Shown piece after piece: positions 34,180-42,605 of a stretch of 64,000 nucleotides of DNA. The position numbers and the translations under genes were made by a program. The notes under the pieces are model-generated. The model was not told the DNA's origin. It saw nothing but the letters and a program-made list of their open reading frames with translations, and ran no database searches. The stretch is from Acidobacteriaceae bacterium (lineage in GTDB: Bacteria > Acidobacteriota > Terriglobia > Terriglobales > Acidobacteriaceae). How positions within the stretch are numbered: position 1 is the stretch's first letter; every line of letters begins with the position of its first letter. Where the stretch lies: positions 32,522 to 96,521 of the forward strand of contig DAIDKP010000012.1 in the NCBI GenBank assembly GCA_027449965.1, in the 5' to 3' direction.

Positions 34180-34683
34180 GTGAGTGGATGGGTGAGCACA
34201 CTGCTGGCTTTGATGCTGTTGGCCGGGCAGCAAAATCCCTTTGGCAGCCTGTTGCAGAACTCCGGGAAGAAGGATGCGCCAACCGAAGCGGTGCGGTATC
34301 TATATCCCGAGCAGGTGGCCGTGACGGCAGGACAGGCGACGCCGGTCGAACTGCACTTCAGCGTCAAGCAGGGGCTGCACATCAACTCGCACGTGCCCAG
34401 AACAAAGGATATGATCCCGACGACGATTCTCTTTCCTTCCGACGCTGGCGTGCGAATGAGCGAGGTGGAGTTTCCGGCAGGCAAGGATTTTGTGCTGCCG
34501 GTTCCCGGAGCCGCGGGCGATCATCTCAGCGTATATTCGGGTGATTTCGCCGTGCGTGGCATGATGACGGCAACGCGCGGAGAGCATCTGGTGCAGGCAA
34601 AGCTGCGTTATCAGGCTTGTGATAACCGCGCCTGTATGCCGCCGCATACAATTCCGGTGGTGGTGAATGTGGAGTCGCGCTGA
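34180..34683 (+). CDS. Stand-alone DsbD N-terminal (alpha) domain protein
   Basis: A 167-residue exported protein with a hydrophobic N-terminus and an Ig-like fold matching the DsbD-alpha/DsbC family: LHINSHVP, DFAVRGMM and the paired cysteines YQACDNRACMPP (Cys147, Cys152) seen in DsbDalpha. In DsbD this domain hands electrons from the membrane domain to periplasmic partners. Here the membrane and gamma domains are missing. It starts with GTG at 34180, with GAAGGAG seven bases upstream and 30 bases after tlpA, so they form an operon. It may shuttle electrons to or from the TlpA protein. Confidence 0.82.
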   Translation: MSGWVSTLLALMLLAGQQNPFGSLLQNSGKKDAPTEAVRYLYPEQVAVTAGQATPVELHFSVKQGLHINSHVPRTKDMIPTTILFPSDAGVRMSEVEFPAGKDFVLPVPGAAGDHLSVYSGDFAVRGMMTATRGEHLVQAKLRYQACDNRACMPPHTIPVVVNVESR

Positions 34684-34706
34684 GTGTGCGGCTGTGAGTG
34701 AGAGAG

Positions 34707-36248
34707 ATGAATCGCAGAGCGTTTGTGCAGGGATTGGCCGGAGTGGTGGCGGCCTCGAAGTGGACGGAGGCGCGCACTGTGGAGACGCGTCTGGCCGAGC
34801 GTCTGGCGGCGGATCCGCTGCGACCGCAGTATCACCTGCTGCCGGTGGCCAACTGGATGAACGACCCGAATGGGCCAATCTTCTGGCGCGGCCAATACCA
34901 CATGTTCTACCAGTACAATCCTGACGGCGCGTACTGGGGCGATATGCACTGGGGCCACGCGGTGAGCGCGGATATGGTGCATTGGCGGCAGTTGCCGGTG
35001 GCACTTGCGCCCACGCCGGGTGGGCCGGATAGCGCGGGCGTCTTCAGCGGAACGGCGGCGGTGGTGGATGGGCGCGTGCAGATGATCTACACCGGCGTGC
35101 GTTCCGTTCCGGAGGCTGCGGCGACCATCAAAAACGGAGATCAAAGCCTGCTGGAAACGCAGTGCGTGGCCATCAGCGAAGACGAAAGTCTGAGCCGGTG
35201 GCGCAAGCGTACGCAGCCGGTGATTGCCGCGCCGCCCGCAGGAATGCAGGTGAACGGCTTTCGCGATCCTTCGCCTTGGCGACAAGGGGAATGGTGGTAT
35301 CTGACGCTGGCGGCTGGGTCCGGAGAGCGCGGCGGCGCCGTGCTGCTCTATCGGTCACGCGATTTGCAGCAGTGGGAATTTGTGCATCTTCTGGCCGAGC
35401 GCAAGGGCAGCATCGCGGTTCCGCTGGAGAAGCCGGATGCGAACGAGGTGTGGGAGTGTCCGGAGTTTTTTGCGCTGGGCGAGGGCGCGGCGCGACGCCA
35501 TGTGCTGATCTACTCGACCAACGGCAAGGCGTATTGGCTGAGCGGACGGCTGGATGAGAGAACGATGCAGTTTGCGCCGGAGCAGGCCGGTGTGCTCGAT
35601 TACGGATCGTACTACGCACCGAAGACGCAGGTGGACGCGGCGGGACGGCGGATTCTGTGGGGATGGATCCCGGAGACGCGGCCGCTGGCTGAGTACAAGG
35701 CAGCGGGCTGGGCAGGGCTGATGTCGCTGCCGCGCGTGCTCACACTGAGCGCGGAGGGTCGGCTGCGGATGCAGGTGGCGCCGGAACTGGAGAGATTGCA
35801 GACAGCCGAGCAGCGCCTGACGCCGATGAGCGATGCGGAGGCGCTGCGCGTTTCGATGAAGGCGATGCGCATTGCGGACTACTGTGGCGAACTGCGCTGT
35901 GTGGCCGCGCGCGGCGAAAGAGCGTGGGAGATGGCGCTGGTGGGGGACGAGGCAAAGCCCTGGTTGCGGGTCGCCTATGCGCCGATGAATCCACTTGAGG
36001 TGTGTGTGAACGGGATCCCGGTGCCGGTTGCGGGTGGGGGCGCGTGCGAGATGCGTGTGTGGGTCGATGGCTCGTCGATGGAAGTGGTGTTGAACGGCGA
36101 ATCGGCTTGTACGATACGGTTTTACCCCGAAGGCAGAGAAGCGCAGGAGCTGCATCCGCAATGGACCGGCGAAGCGACAGCGCTGCGCGAGCTGAGCGTG
36201 TGGGCGTTGACGCCGATCTCTCCGGACCGCCTGACGACTCTGGCATGA
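34707..36248 (+). CDS. Glycoside hydrolase family 32 (fructan/sucrose hydrolase), Tat-type signal
   Basis: Retaining beta-fructosidase (invertase, levanase or inulinase), 513 residues. A five-blade propeller domain shows NWMNDPNGP (nucleophile Asp53), GFRDPSPW (Asp187, transition-state stabiliser) and WECPEFF (acid/base Glu250). A C-terminal beta-sandwich follows from about 365. The N-terminus MNRRAFVQGLAGVVAA has RRxFVQ and resembles a twin-arginine signal, suggesting export of a folded enzyme. Specificity among fructans cannot be called. GAGAGAG precedes the ATG; an in-frame GTG three codons upstream is less likely. It lies 23 bp after the DsbD-alpha gene, with no functional tie obvious. 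Confidence 0.93.
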   Translation: MNRRAFVQGLAGVVAASKWTEARTVETRLAERLAADPLRPQYHLLPVANWMNDPNGPIFWRGQYHMFYQYNPDGAYWGDMHWGHAVSADMVHWRQLPVALAPTPGGPDSAGVFSGTAAVVDGRVQMIYTGVRSVPEAAATIKNGDQSLLETQCVAISEDESLSRWRKRTQPVIAAPPAGMQVNGFRDPSPWRQGEWWYLTLAAGSGERGGAVLLYRSRDLQQWEFVHLLAERKGSIAVPLEKPDANEVWECPEFFALGEGAARRHVLIYSTNGKAYWLSGRLDERTMQFAPEQAGVLDYGSYYAPKTQVDAAGRRILWGWIPETRPLAEYKAAGWAGLMSLPRVLTLSAEGRLRMQVAPELERLQTAEQRLTPMSDAEALRVSMKAMRIADYCGELRCVAARGERAWEMALVGDEAKPWLRVAYAPMNPLEVCVNGIPVPVAGGGACEMRVWVDGSSMEVVLNGESACTIRFYPEGREAQELHPQWTGEATALRELSVWALTPISPDRLTTLA

Positions 36249-36342
36249 AGCTCTCCATTGCGAGGGTCGACTGTGATGCAAAAGATCAGAAACGTCTTGA
36301 AGTAAATCGATCCACGTGAATCCCCGAAAAATCGTTAACTGC

Positions 36343-36371
36343 TTGACAGAAGCAGGCAGGGTGGATAGATT
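36343..36371 (+). promoter_or_regulatory. Sigma-70 promoter for the GH3 gene
   Basis: TTGACA, 17-base spacer, TAGATT: a perfect -35 with optimal spacing. The transcript would start near 36379, giving about 90 bases of leader before the GH3 start. Confidence 0.6.
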
Positions 36372-36468
36372 GAGGGCGCGGAAAAAAGGCCTGAAAGACT
36401 GCGCGCAATCGAGCGCAATGTCGTCGCAAAGGGTGTGACAACGGCCGCGCCGCGGGGAGATGATGGCA

Positions 36469-39132
36469 ATGAATCAGTGGAGTTGGCGAGGAGCGGCGCT
36501 GGGCTGCTTGAGCGCGTTGGTGTTGATGGCGGGCAGCAGCGCAAAGGCGCAGGAGCCTGCATACATGAATCCGCATCTGTCGCCGGAGCAGCGGGCAGCG
36601 GACTTGGTGCAGCGGATGACGCTGGAAGAAAAGGCGAGTCAGCTGGTAAACCAGGCGCGAGCGATTCCGCGGCTGCATGTGCCCTCGTATGACTGGTGGA
36701 GCGAAGCGCTGCATGGCGTGGCGGTGAACGGGACGACGGAGTTCCCGGAGCCGATCGGTCTGGGTGCGACCTTTGATCCGACGCTGATTCATGCGATGGG
36801 CGTGGACATCAGCACGGAGGCGCGCGTGAAGCACGAGCAGGCGATGCGCGCCAATGGCGGACACAGCAATATCTTTGAGGGGCTGGATTTCTGGGCGCCG
36901 AATCTGAATATCTTTCGCGATCCGCGCTGGGGCCGCGGTCAGGAAACGTATGGCGAAGACCCGTTTCTGACCGGGAGAATGGGCGTTGCATTTGTGACCG
37001 GCATGCAGGGCGACGATCCGCGCTACTACCGCGTGATTGCCACGCCGAAGCACTTTGACGTGCACAGCGGACCGGAGCCGACACGGCACAAGGCCAACGT
37101 GGACGTGAGCAAGCATGACGAGATGGATACGTATCTGCCGGCCTTTCGCGCGGCCGTGGTTGAGGGCAAGGCGGATTCCGTCATGTGCGCCTACAACAGC
37201 ATCAACGGCGAGCCTGCCTGCGCGAATCAGTTCCTGTTGCAGGATCAGCTTCGTGACAAGTGGGGCTTCAAGGGCTACGTGGTCTCAGACTGCGGCGCGG
37301 TGATCGATATCTTCAGCGGTCATCACTTCAAGCCGACCCAGGCGCAGGCCTCGGCAATCAGCCTGCAACGCGGCATGGATAACGAGTGCGCGGATTTCTT
37401 CTCCAAGGTGAAAGACGATCACGACTACAAGCCTTATGTGGATGCGGTGAAGGAAGGCTATCTGAAGGAGAGCGACATCGACACGGCGGTGGAGCGGCTG
37501 TTTACGGCGCGCATCAAGCTGGGCATGTTCGATCCGCCGTCGATGGATCCGTACTCGAAGATTCCGGAGAGCGAGCTGAACAGCCCGGCGCACAAGGCTC
37601 TGGCGTTGCGCGCGGCCGATGAGTCGATGGTGCTGCTGAAGAACGACGGAACGCTGCCGTTGAAGGACAAGAATATCCGCATCGCAGTGGTGGGTCCGCT
37701 GGCCAATCAGACGCGGTTCCTGCTGGGCAACTACACCGGAGTGCCGGATCACATGGAGTCGATTCTGGACGGGATGAAGCAGCAGTTCGCCAACGACCAG
37801 ATCGATTATGTGGAGGGGACGCAGTTCCTGAGCAAGGATGCGCAGCCGGTTCCGGCCAGCGCGCTGACAACCAACGGCAAGCCCGGCGTGACGGTGAATA
37901 TCGACAAGGCTCCGCCGATGGACCTGTCAGCGCAGACAGCGAAACCGACTGTGCTTGCGACCGCGCACCAGACAACCGTGGATGCATCGAAGGTGGAGAT
38001 TCCCGACGGCGTGACGGTACCGGTGGCGCTGCACTGGACGGCGACGCTGAAGGTCGAGGAGACTGGCGATTACAACCTGGGTATGACGGCAAGCGGATAC
38101 TTCCGCGTCCAGGTCGATGGCAAGGATGTAACGTCGGATTTCGGATCGCGGCGCGCGGGCACGAAACTGGGCCGGGTACATCTGGAAAAGGGCAAGGCCT
38201 ATGCGCTGGCGGTGGATTATGCGCAGGGTGAGAATCCTCATGCCCTGGCACGCCTGATGTGGTCAAAGGTGGATATGACGCCGCAGCCGGATGCGATTGC
38301 GACGGCCAGCAAGGACGACGTAATCGTGGCCGTGGTGGGCATCACCAGCGAACTGGAAGGCGAAGAGATGAAGGTGAACGAGCCGGGCTTCCTGGGCGGC
38401 GACCGCACCCGCATCGATCTGCCCAAGCCGGAAGAGGATCTGCTGGAGGCGTTGTCGGCTACCGGCAAGCCGCTGGTGGTGGTGCTAGTGAACGGCAGCG
38501 CGCTGGCCGTGAACTGGGCCAAAGAACATGCCAACGCGATTCTGGAAGCGTGGTATCCGGGCGAAAAGGGCGGACTGGCTGTGGCGCAGACGCTCTCCGG
38601 CTGGAACAATCCCGCAGGACGTCTGCCGGTGACCTTCTACACGGGTGTGGACCAGTTGCCGAAGTTTGAGGACTACTCGATGCAGAACCGGACGTACCGC
38701 TACTTTACGGGTACGCCGCTTTATCCATTCGGCTATGGGCTGAGTTACACGAGCTTTGCCTACAGCCATCTGGAGACGCCGACGACGCCGGTCAAGGCAG
38801 GCGATCCGGTGCTGGTGAAGGTTTCAGTGACCAACACGGGCAAGCGCGACGGCGATGAAGTGGCCCAGCTCTATCTGAGCTTCCCGCAGGTTCCGGGCGC
38901 TCCGCTGAAAGCGCTGCGATCGTTCCGCAGGGTGCATCTGGCCGCAGGCGAGACGAAGCAGGTGGAGTTTGCCCTGGAAGGCCGGGATATGAGCATGGTT
39001 TCGGCGGAGGGTGAGCCGGAGATTCCAGCCGGAGCGTACAGGATCAGCGTAGGCGGCGGCCAGCCAGGTACGGGGGCGCAGACGCTTGATGCAACGGTGA
39101 CGGTCGAAGGCTCGAAGACTCTGCCGGAGTAA
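36469..39132 (+). CDS. Glycoside hydrolase family 3 with PA14 domain, beta-xylosidase/glucosidase-like
   Basis: A secreted exo-glycosidase of 887 residues. Signal peptide 1-28 (cleaved after AKA). The (alpha/beta)8 domain has WWSEALHGVA (77-86, a string typical of beta-xylosidase-like members), NIFRDPRWGRGQETYGEDP, KHFDVHSGPE and the nucleophile Asp274 in VVSDCGA. A PA14 domain (roughly 485-605, TGDYNLGMTASGYFRVQVDG) is inserted in the second alpha/beta domain. A C-terminal fibronectin-III-like domain ends the protein. Three clustered ATGs exist (36460, 36463, 36469). GGGGAG at 36454 is best spaced for 36469. Substrate preference (xylo- or gluco-oligosaccharides) is not certain. Confidence 0.93.
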   Translation: MNQWSWRGAALGCLSALVLMAGSSAKAQEPAYMNPHLSPEQRAADLVQRMTLEEKASQLVNQARAIPRLHVPSYDWWSEALHGVAVNGTTEFPEPIGLGATFDPTLIHAMGVDISTEARVKHEQAMRANGGHSNIFEGLDFWAPNLNIFRDPRWGRGQETYGEDPFLTGRMGVAFVTGMQGDDPRYYRVIATPKHFDVHSGPEPTRHKANVDVSKHDEMDTYLPAFRAAVVEGKADSVMCAYNSINGEPACANQFLLQDQLRDKWGFKGYVVSDCGAVIDIFSGHHFKPTQAQASAISLQRGMDNECADFFSKVKDDHDYKPYVDAVKEGYLKESDIDTAVERLFTARIKLGMFDPPSMDPYSKIPESELNSPAHKALALRAADESMVLLKNDGTLPLKDKNIRIAVVGPLANQTRFLLGNYTGVPDHMESILDGMKQQFANDQIDYVEGTQFLSKDAQPVPASALTTNGKPGVTVNIDKAPPMDLSAQTAKPTVLATAHQTTVDASKVEIPDGVTVPVALHWTATLKVEETGDYNLGMTASGYFRVQVDGKDVTSDFGSRRAGTKLGRVHLEKGKAYALAVDYAQGENPHALARLMWSKVDMTPQPDAIATASKDDVIVAVVGITSELEGEEMKVNEPGFLGGDRTRIDLPKPEEDLLEALSATGKPLVVVLVNGSALAVNWAKEHANAILEAWYPGEKGGLAVAQTLSGWNNPAGRLPVTFYTGVDQLPKFEDYSMQNRTYRYFTGTPLYPFGYGLSYTSFAYSHLETPTTPVKAGDPVLVKVSVTNTGKRDGDEVAQLYLSFPQVPGAPLKALRSFRRVHLAAGETKQVEFALEGRDMSMVSAEGEPEIPAGAYRISVGGGQPGTGAQTLDATVTVEGSKTLPE

Positions 39133-39148
39133 AGCGGAAGCAGTCAAC

Positions 39149-39190
39149 CCGACGGGACGAAGCGCGCAGTCTGGCGATTTGTCCCGTTGG
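39149..39190. terminator. Bidirectional hairpin between GH3 and the AI-2E family gene
   Basis: Stem CCGACGGGAC / GTCCCGTTGG (10 bp with one G-T pair, 22-nt loop) lies in the 62-bp gap between convergent genes. There is no strong T-run. Confidence 0.45.
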
Positions 39191-39194
39191 CATT

Positions 39195-40199
39195 TCAGTC
39201 GCGCAGCAGCGTGTCGCAGATGGCGATGCCCGCAGCGGCAATGGGCGCGGCCAGAGCCACGCCGATCGGCCCGGCAACGGCTGCCAGCAGAAGCTGAAGC
39301 AGCAGCGTGAGCGCCGGAGGTAGACGCACCAGATTTCGCTCCAGCAACGGCGTGACAAAGTAGCCCTCCAGCACAAACACGACGGCAAAGACAGCGAGCG
39401 TCAGCAGGCCGGTCATTGGAGAGTTGGCCAGGCCCAGCAGGAATGCGGGAACCAGCGCAATGAGCGGGCCGACGTTGGGAATGAAGGTGAGCAGCGCCGC
39501 GATGAGCGCCAGCAGCCCGGGCAGCGGAACGCCGACCAGCCACAGTCCTAGGCCGACCAACAGGCCGACAAAAGTCATTGAAAGCAGCTTGGCCAGAATC
39601 CACCAAAGCAGCGCCTTGCGGACACGGGAGACGCACTCATCCAGCACAGGACGAAAAAGCTGAGGCACCAGACGACGCAGCCCGCGGTAGTAAATCAGCG
39701 GCTCGGCGGCCAGATAAAGGCTCAGCAGCAAGGTGATGGCAAGCCCGGCGACTACTGTGGCCGAGGTGAGCACAATGCCGCCAATCCGCGTGAGCGCAAA
39801 GCGTGCGCCGTTGGCAATCTGGTCCGGATCGGGCGATTGCGTCAGCAGCCAACGCCCCCATGCGGTTTCATGCACTTCGCCCAGGATGCGATGGAAAGCG
39901 AAGGGCAGGTCATTTTGCAGTTGCGCGAACTGGGAGAGAATGCTCGGGCCTTCCACCCGGAAAAACAGGGTCACGCTGCCAAGCAGCAACGCGAGAAAGA
40001 GCAGCAAAGCCAGCCCGCGATGAAGCCGCAGCCGCTCGCTCAAAGCGCGGGAAACGGCAAAGAGCAGAATGGCGCCGATCATCGCGGCGAAGAGAAGCAG
40101 AAAGATGACGCGGCCCATCCACAACAGCAGCGCAGCCACGGCAAAGCCAAAGACCGAGAGCAGCACGGTGAAGAGACGTTTTGCAAAGGAGTCCGACAT
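39195..40199 (-). CDS. AI-2E family (PerM-like) membrane transporter
   Basis: A 334-residue inner-membrane protein with about seven or eight transmembrane helices in the family pattern: two at the N-terminus, an amphipathic region (about 75-135), then a membrane core with GLPLPGLLALIAALLTFIPN-like residues and the conserved N-x-G-P (FIPNVGPLIALVPAFLLG). Members export autoinducer-2 (TqsA) or act in Na+/H+ exchange; the substrate cannot be told. GGAG is nine bases upstream of the ATG at 40199, preferable to the ATG three codons earlier that abuts it. It follows pepA on the same strand behind a strong hairpin. Confidence 0.9.
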   Translation of the reverse strand: MSDSFAKRLFTVLLSVFGFAVAALLLWMGRVIFLLLFAAMIGAILLFAVSRALSERLRLHRGLALLLFLALLLGSVTLFFRVEGPSILSQFAQLQNDLPFAFHRILGEVHETAWGRWLLTQSPDPDQIANGARFALTRIGGIVLTSATVVAGLAITLLLSLYLAAEPLIYYRGLRRLVPQLFRPVLDECVSRVRKALLWWILAKLLSMTFVGLLVGLGLWLVGVPLPGLLALIAALLTFIPNVGPLIALVPAFLLGLANSPMTGLLTLAVFAVVFVLEGYFVTPLLERNLVRLPPALTLLLQLLLAAVAGPIGVALAAPIAAAGIAICDTLLRD

Positions 40200-40225
40200 G
40201 GCGTACATCTCCGGAAGGCAATTCG

Positions 40226-40261
40226 GCCCGGCGAGCAGTTTCAGCCTGCTGCGCGCCGGGC
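40226..40261 (-). terminator. Strong GC hairpin after pepA
   Basis: GCCCGGCG / CGCCGGGC (8 bp) is extended by an inner AGCAG / CTGCT stem with a three-base bulge. It is 22 bases past the pepA stop. It lacks a T-tract, so it may be a processing or attenuation hairpin ahead of the AI-2E gene. Confidence 0.45.
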
Positions 40262-40283
40262 GGTGTGTGACTTCGGTGAGCGA

Positions 40284-41813
40284 TCAGACCGCGAAGGTGC
40301 GTACCCATTCCGCGATGGTGCGGACGGCGACGCCGCTTGGGCCTTTGGCAATGGAAGGACGGCTGTCTTCGATCCAGGCCATGCCCGCGATGTCGAGGTG
40401 AATCCACGGCGTATCCGCGACAAAGACCTTGAGAAACTCTGCCGCGGTAACAGCTCCGCCCCAGCGCCCTCCCGTGTTCTTGATATCGGCGATGTCGCTG
40501 CGGATCAGGTCGAAGTATTCGTCGCCCAGTGGCAGTCGCCAGAACTTTTCGCCGGTCTTTTCATAGGCCGCTTCAAACTGGCGGAAGGTGGCGTCGTCGT
40601 TGCTGAAGGCTCCGGCGTTGACCATGCCCAGGGCCACGACACAGGCTCCGGTGAGCGTGGCGGCGTCGATCAGATGGGTGCAGCCAAGCTGTCGAGCGTA
40701 GGTGAGTCCGTCGGCCAGCACCAGTCTGCCCTCGGCGTCGGTGTTGATGATCTCGATCGATTTGCCGGGTTTGGTTCCGTCCGGCATGGAGGTTGCAATG
40801 TCGCCGGGCTTGTAGGCTTTGCCGTCCGGCATGTTCTCCGCGGAGCAGACGACGCAGATGACCTTGACCCTGGGCTTGAGTCCGGCGATGGCCTGCATCG
40901 CACCCAGCATCGCTGCAGCGCCAGCCATGTCGTACTTCATCTTTTCCATGCCGTCGGCGGGCTTGATGGAGATGCCGCCGGTGTCAAAGGTGATTCCCTT
41001 GCCCACAAGTCCGACAACCGGGCCGTTATAGGTGGCGGCGTTGTAGCCCTCCGGCTCATAGGTCAGCACGATCAGCGCGGGCGGCTCTTCCGAGCCTTTG
41101 GCCACCGACCAGAAAGCGCCCATCTTGAGTTCGTGGAGCTTCTCGCTGGAGTAGACTTCCCACTTCAGCCCCACGGCCTGAGCCATCTGCGCAGCACGCT
41201 GGCCAAGCACCGTGGGCGTCAGCACATTGGGCGGCTCGTTGACCTGCACCCGCGCAAAGTTCTGCGCCTCGGCAAGCACGATGCCTTCCTGGAAGCCGGA
41301 CTGCGCGGTGGCGAGTGAGTCTGCGACGGTGACGAGCGTGGCGGCGTGTAGCCCCTGATCCTTGCGGTCCGAGCGATAGGTGTCCGGATCAAAGTCCGCC
41401 AGCAGCACGCCCTCCGCAGCGGCGCGAGCCGCGGCAAAGGCATCCAGACCGGTTGGCAGCGTGAAGGCCAGATTGCGCAGCGTTCGCGGCTTGCAGAAGC
41501 GCACGGCTGTTCCGGCGGCGGCGCGCACGGAGTGCGGCGTGGCTTTGGCGCGCTTGCCCAGGCCCACAATCAGCAGACGCCGGGCGCTGAGGCCGGCAGG
41601 CGCGTGCAGCAGCAGAGTTTCATTGGCGCCTGCCTTGAACTCGCCTGAGGCCAGCACCGAAGCGGCGGCGGCTTGAACAGCGGCGTCCGCGGTCAACAGG
41701 ACCGGCTGCGGAAGAGCATTCTTGTCTTTGGATGTCTGGTCATCGACGGCGCAGATCGCCAGCAGATCGACCGCCATCCCGGAGAGCGGGGCAGAGACGA
41801 GTTCCGTTTTCAT
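40284..41813 (-). CDS. pepA: Leucyl aminopeptidase (M17)
   Basis: Cytoplasmic hexameric two-metal aminopeptidase, 509 residues. The C-terminal catalytic domain has VGKGITFDTGGISIKP (metal and catalytic Lys), MKYDMAGAAAM, and the signature NTDAEGRLVLADGL with the second metal ligands and catalytic Arg. The N-terminal domain (about 1-165) is the usual macro-like fold. In the family it removes N-terminal residues and, in some bacteria, binds DNA. I chose the ATG at 41813 (MKTELV). No Shine-Dalgarno is seen, and a -10-like GATAAT ends six bases upstream, so the mRNA may be leaderless. Confidence 0.95.
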   Translation of the reverse strand: MKTELVSAPLSGMAVDLLAICAVDDQTSKDKNALPQPVLLTADAAVQAAAASVLASGEFKAGANETLLLHAPAGLSARRLLIVGLGKRAKATPHSVRAAAGTAVRFCKPRTLRNLAFTLPTGLDAFAAARAAAEGVLLADFDPDTYRSDRKDQGLHAATLVTVADSLATAQSGFQEGIVLAEAQNFARVQVNEPPNVLTPTVLGQRAAQMAQAVGLKWEVYSSEKLHELKMGAFWSVAKGSEEPPALIVLTYEPEGYNAATYNGPVVGLVGKGITFDTGGISIKPADGMEKMKYDMAGAAAMLGAMQAIAGLKPRVKVICVVCSAENMPDGKAYKPGDIATSMPDGTKPGKSIEIINTDAEGRLVLADGLTYARQLGCTHLIDAATLTGACVVALGMVNAGAFSNDDATFRQFEAAYEKTGEKFWRLPLGDEYFDLIRSDIADIKNTGGRWGGAVTAAEFLKVFVADTPWIHLDIAGMAWIEDSRPSIAKGPSGVAVRTIAEWVRTFAV

Positions 41814-41819
41814 AGACGC

Positions 41820-41825
41820 ATTATC
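41820..41825 (-). promoter_or_regulatory. Possible -10 element of a leaderless pepA transcript
   Basis: GATAAT (5/6 match to TATAAT) is followed by exactly six bases and then the pepA ATG, so transcription would begin at or next to the start codon. No convincing -35 is visible. Confidence 0.35.
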
Positions 41826-41889
41826 GCACTCGGAGCCTGTCTTGCTTTGTGCCGACACAACCACTGGGGATGACCGCGCGCAAAGCGGG

Positions 41890-41911
41890 GCAGGATGAGA
41901 GCAGGATGAGA
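41890..41911. repeat. 11-bp tandem repeat in the pepA/smpB gap
   Basis: Two perfect copies of GCAGGATGAGA lie just past the smpB stop. Confidence 0.85.
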
Positions 41912-41917
41912 TTTGTC

Positions 41918-42469
41918 TTATGCGCGGCTGGCGCGATGCTTGCTGGCGTTGATGGCCGCTCGTGACTCCCGATCGGCTTCGCGGCGCTTCTCCGTCTCGC
42001 GCTTGTCCCAGTCCTGTTTGCCTTTGGCCACGGCCAGCTCACATTTCACGCGTCCGTTGCGGAAATAAAGTCGCGTCGGGATGAGCGTATGGCCTTTGAT
42101 CTGCGTCTTTCCGTGTAGACGCCGCACTTCCTCTTTATGCAGCAGCAGTTTGCGTGTGCGCAGGGCGTCATGGTTGGCAATGTTGCCGTGGGAGTAAGGG
42201 CCGATATGCACGTTGAGCAGAAAGGCTTCGCCGTCCTTGATGAGGCCGTAGGCATCTTTCAGATTGGCCTGTCCCTGACGGATCGATTTGACCTCCGTGC
42301 CGCGCAAAGCGATGCCTGCCTCCACCTTGTCCAGCAGGAAATAGTGGAACGATGCGCTGCGGTTGTGCGCCGCATCGCGCTCACCGCTGGCCACCGGGTC
42401 ACGCGGACGCTGCGGCTTGGCTGCCGAACGAACCGGTGGCGCGATTGTGTGGCTGGATTGGCGTGGCAT
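41918..42469 (-). CDS. smpB: SsrA-binding protein SmpB (trans-translation)
   Basis: Binds tmRNA and delivers it to stalled ribosomes. The 183-residue protein has the SmpB core FHYFLLDKVEAGIALRGTEV, KSIRQGQANLKDAYG, LLNVHIGPYSHGN, KLLLHKEEVRRL and the basic tail KGKQDWDKRETEKRRE. A 40-residue basic, Pro-rich extension precedes the core, longer than in E. coli (160 residues). The ATG at 42469 has AGAGGGGAG ten bases upstream. I looked for the tmRNA gene nearby and did not see it. It is followed by pepA 104 bp downstream and is divergent from the secretin gene. Confidence 0.95.
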   Translation of the reverse strand: MPRQSSHTIAPPVRSAAKPQRPRDPVASGERDAAHNRSASFHYFLLDKVEAGIALRGTEVKSIRQGQANLKDAYGLIKDGEAFLLNVHIGPYSHGNIANHDALRTRKLLLHKEEVRRLHGKTQIKGHTLIPTRLYFRNGRVKCELAVAKGKQDWDKRETEKRREADRESRAAINASKHRASRA

Positions 42470-42568
42470 CCGCGTCGGTCTCCCCTCTTTGATGGTATCG
42501 CAAATGGGATTGTGCCGAGACTGCCAAGGATGCAAAGCTCCAGGCGACGGCGGATGCGGGAAGGATTT

Positions 42569-42577
42569 TGTTAGAAT
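42569..42577 (+). promoter_or_regulatory. Extended -10 promoter for the secretin gene
   Basis: TG-T-TAGAAT fits an extended -10 (TGnTATAAT). The predicted start near 42584 leaves about 20 bases of leader with GGGAG, and excludes the in-frame ATG at 42576. Confidence 0.4.
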
Positions 42578-42605
42578 GGGGCATCTGCAGAACAGTGGGA
42601 GATGG

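Noticed and set aside
36249..36342. Terminator between the GH32 and GH3 genes
   Set aside because: No stable inverted repeat with a T-tract found before the GH3 promoter.
42470..42605. tmRNA (ssrA) gene near smpB
   Set aside because: I searched the neighbouring intergenic sequences for a tRNA-like acceptor end and tag frame and found none.
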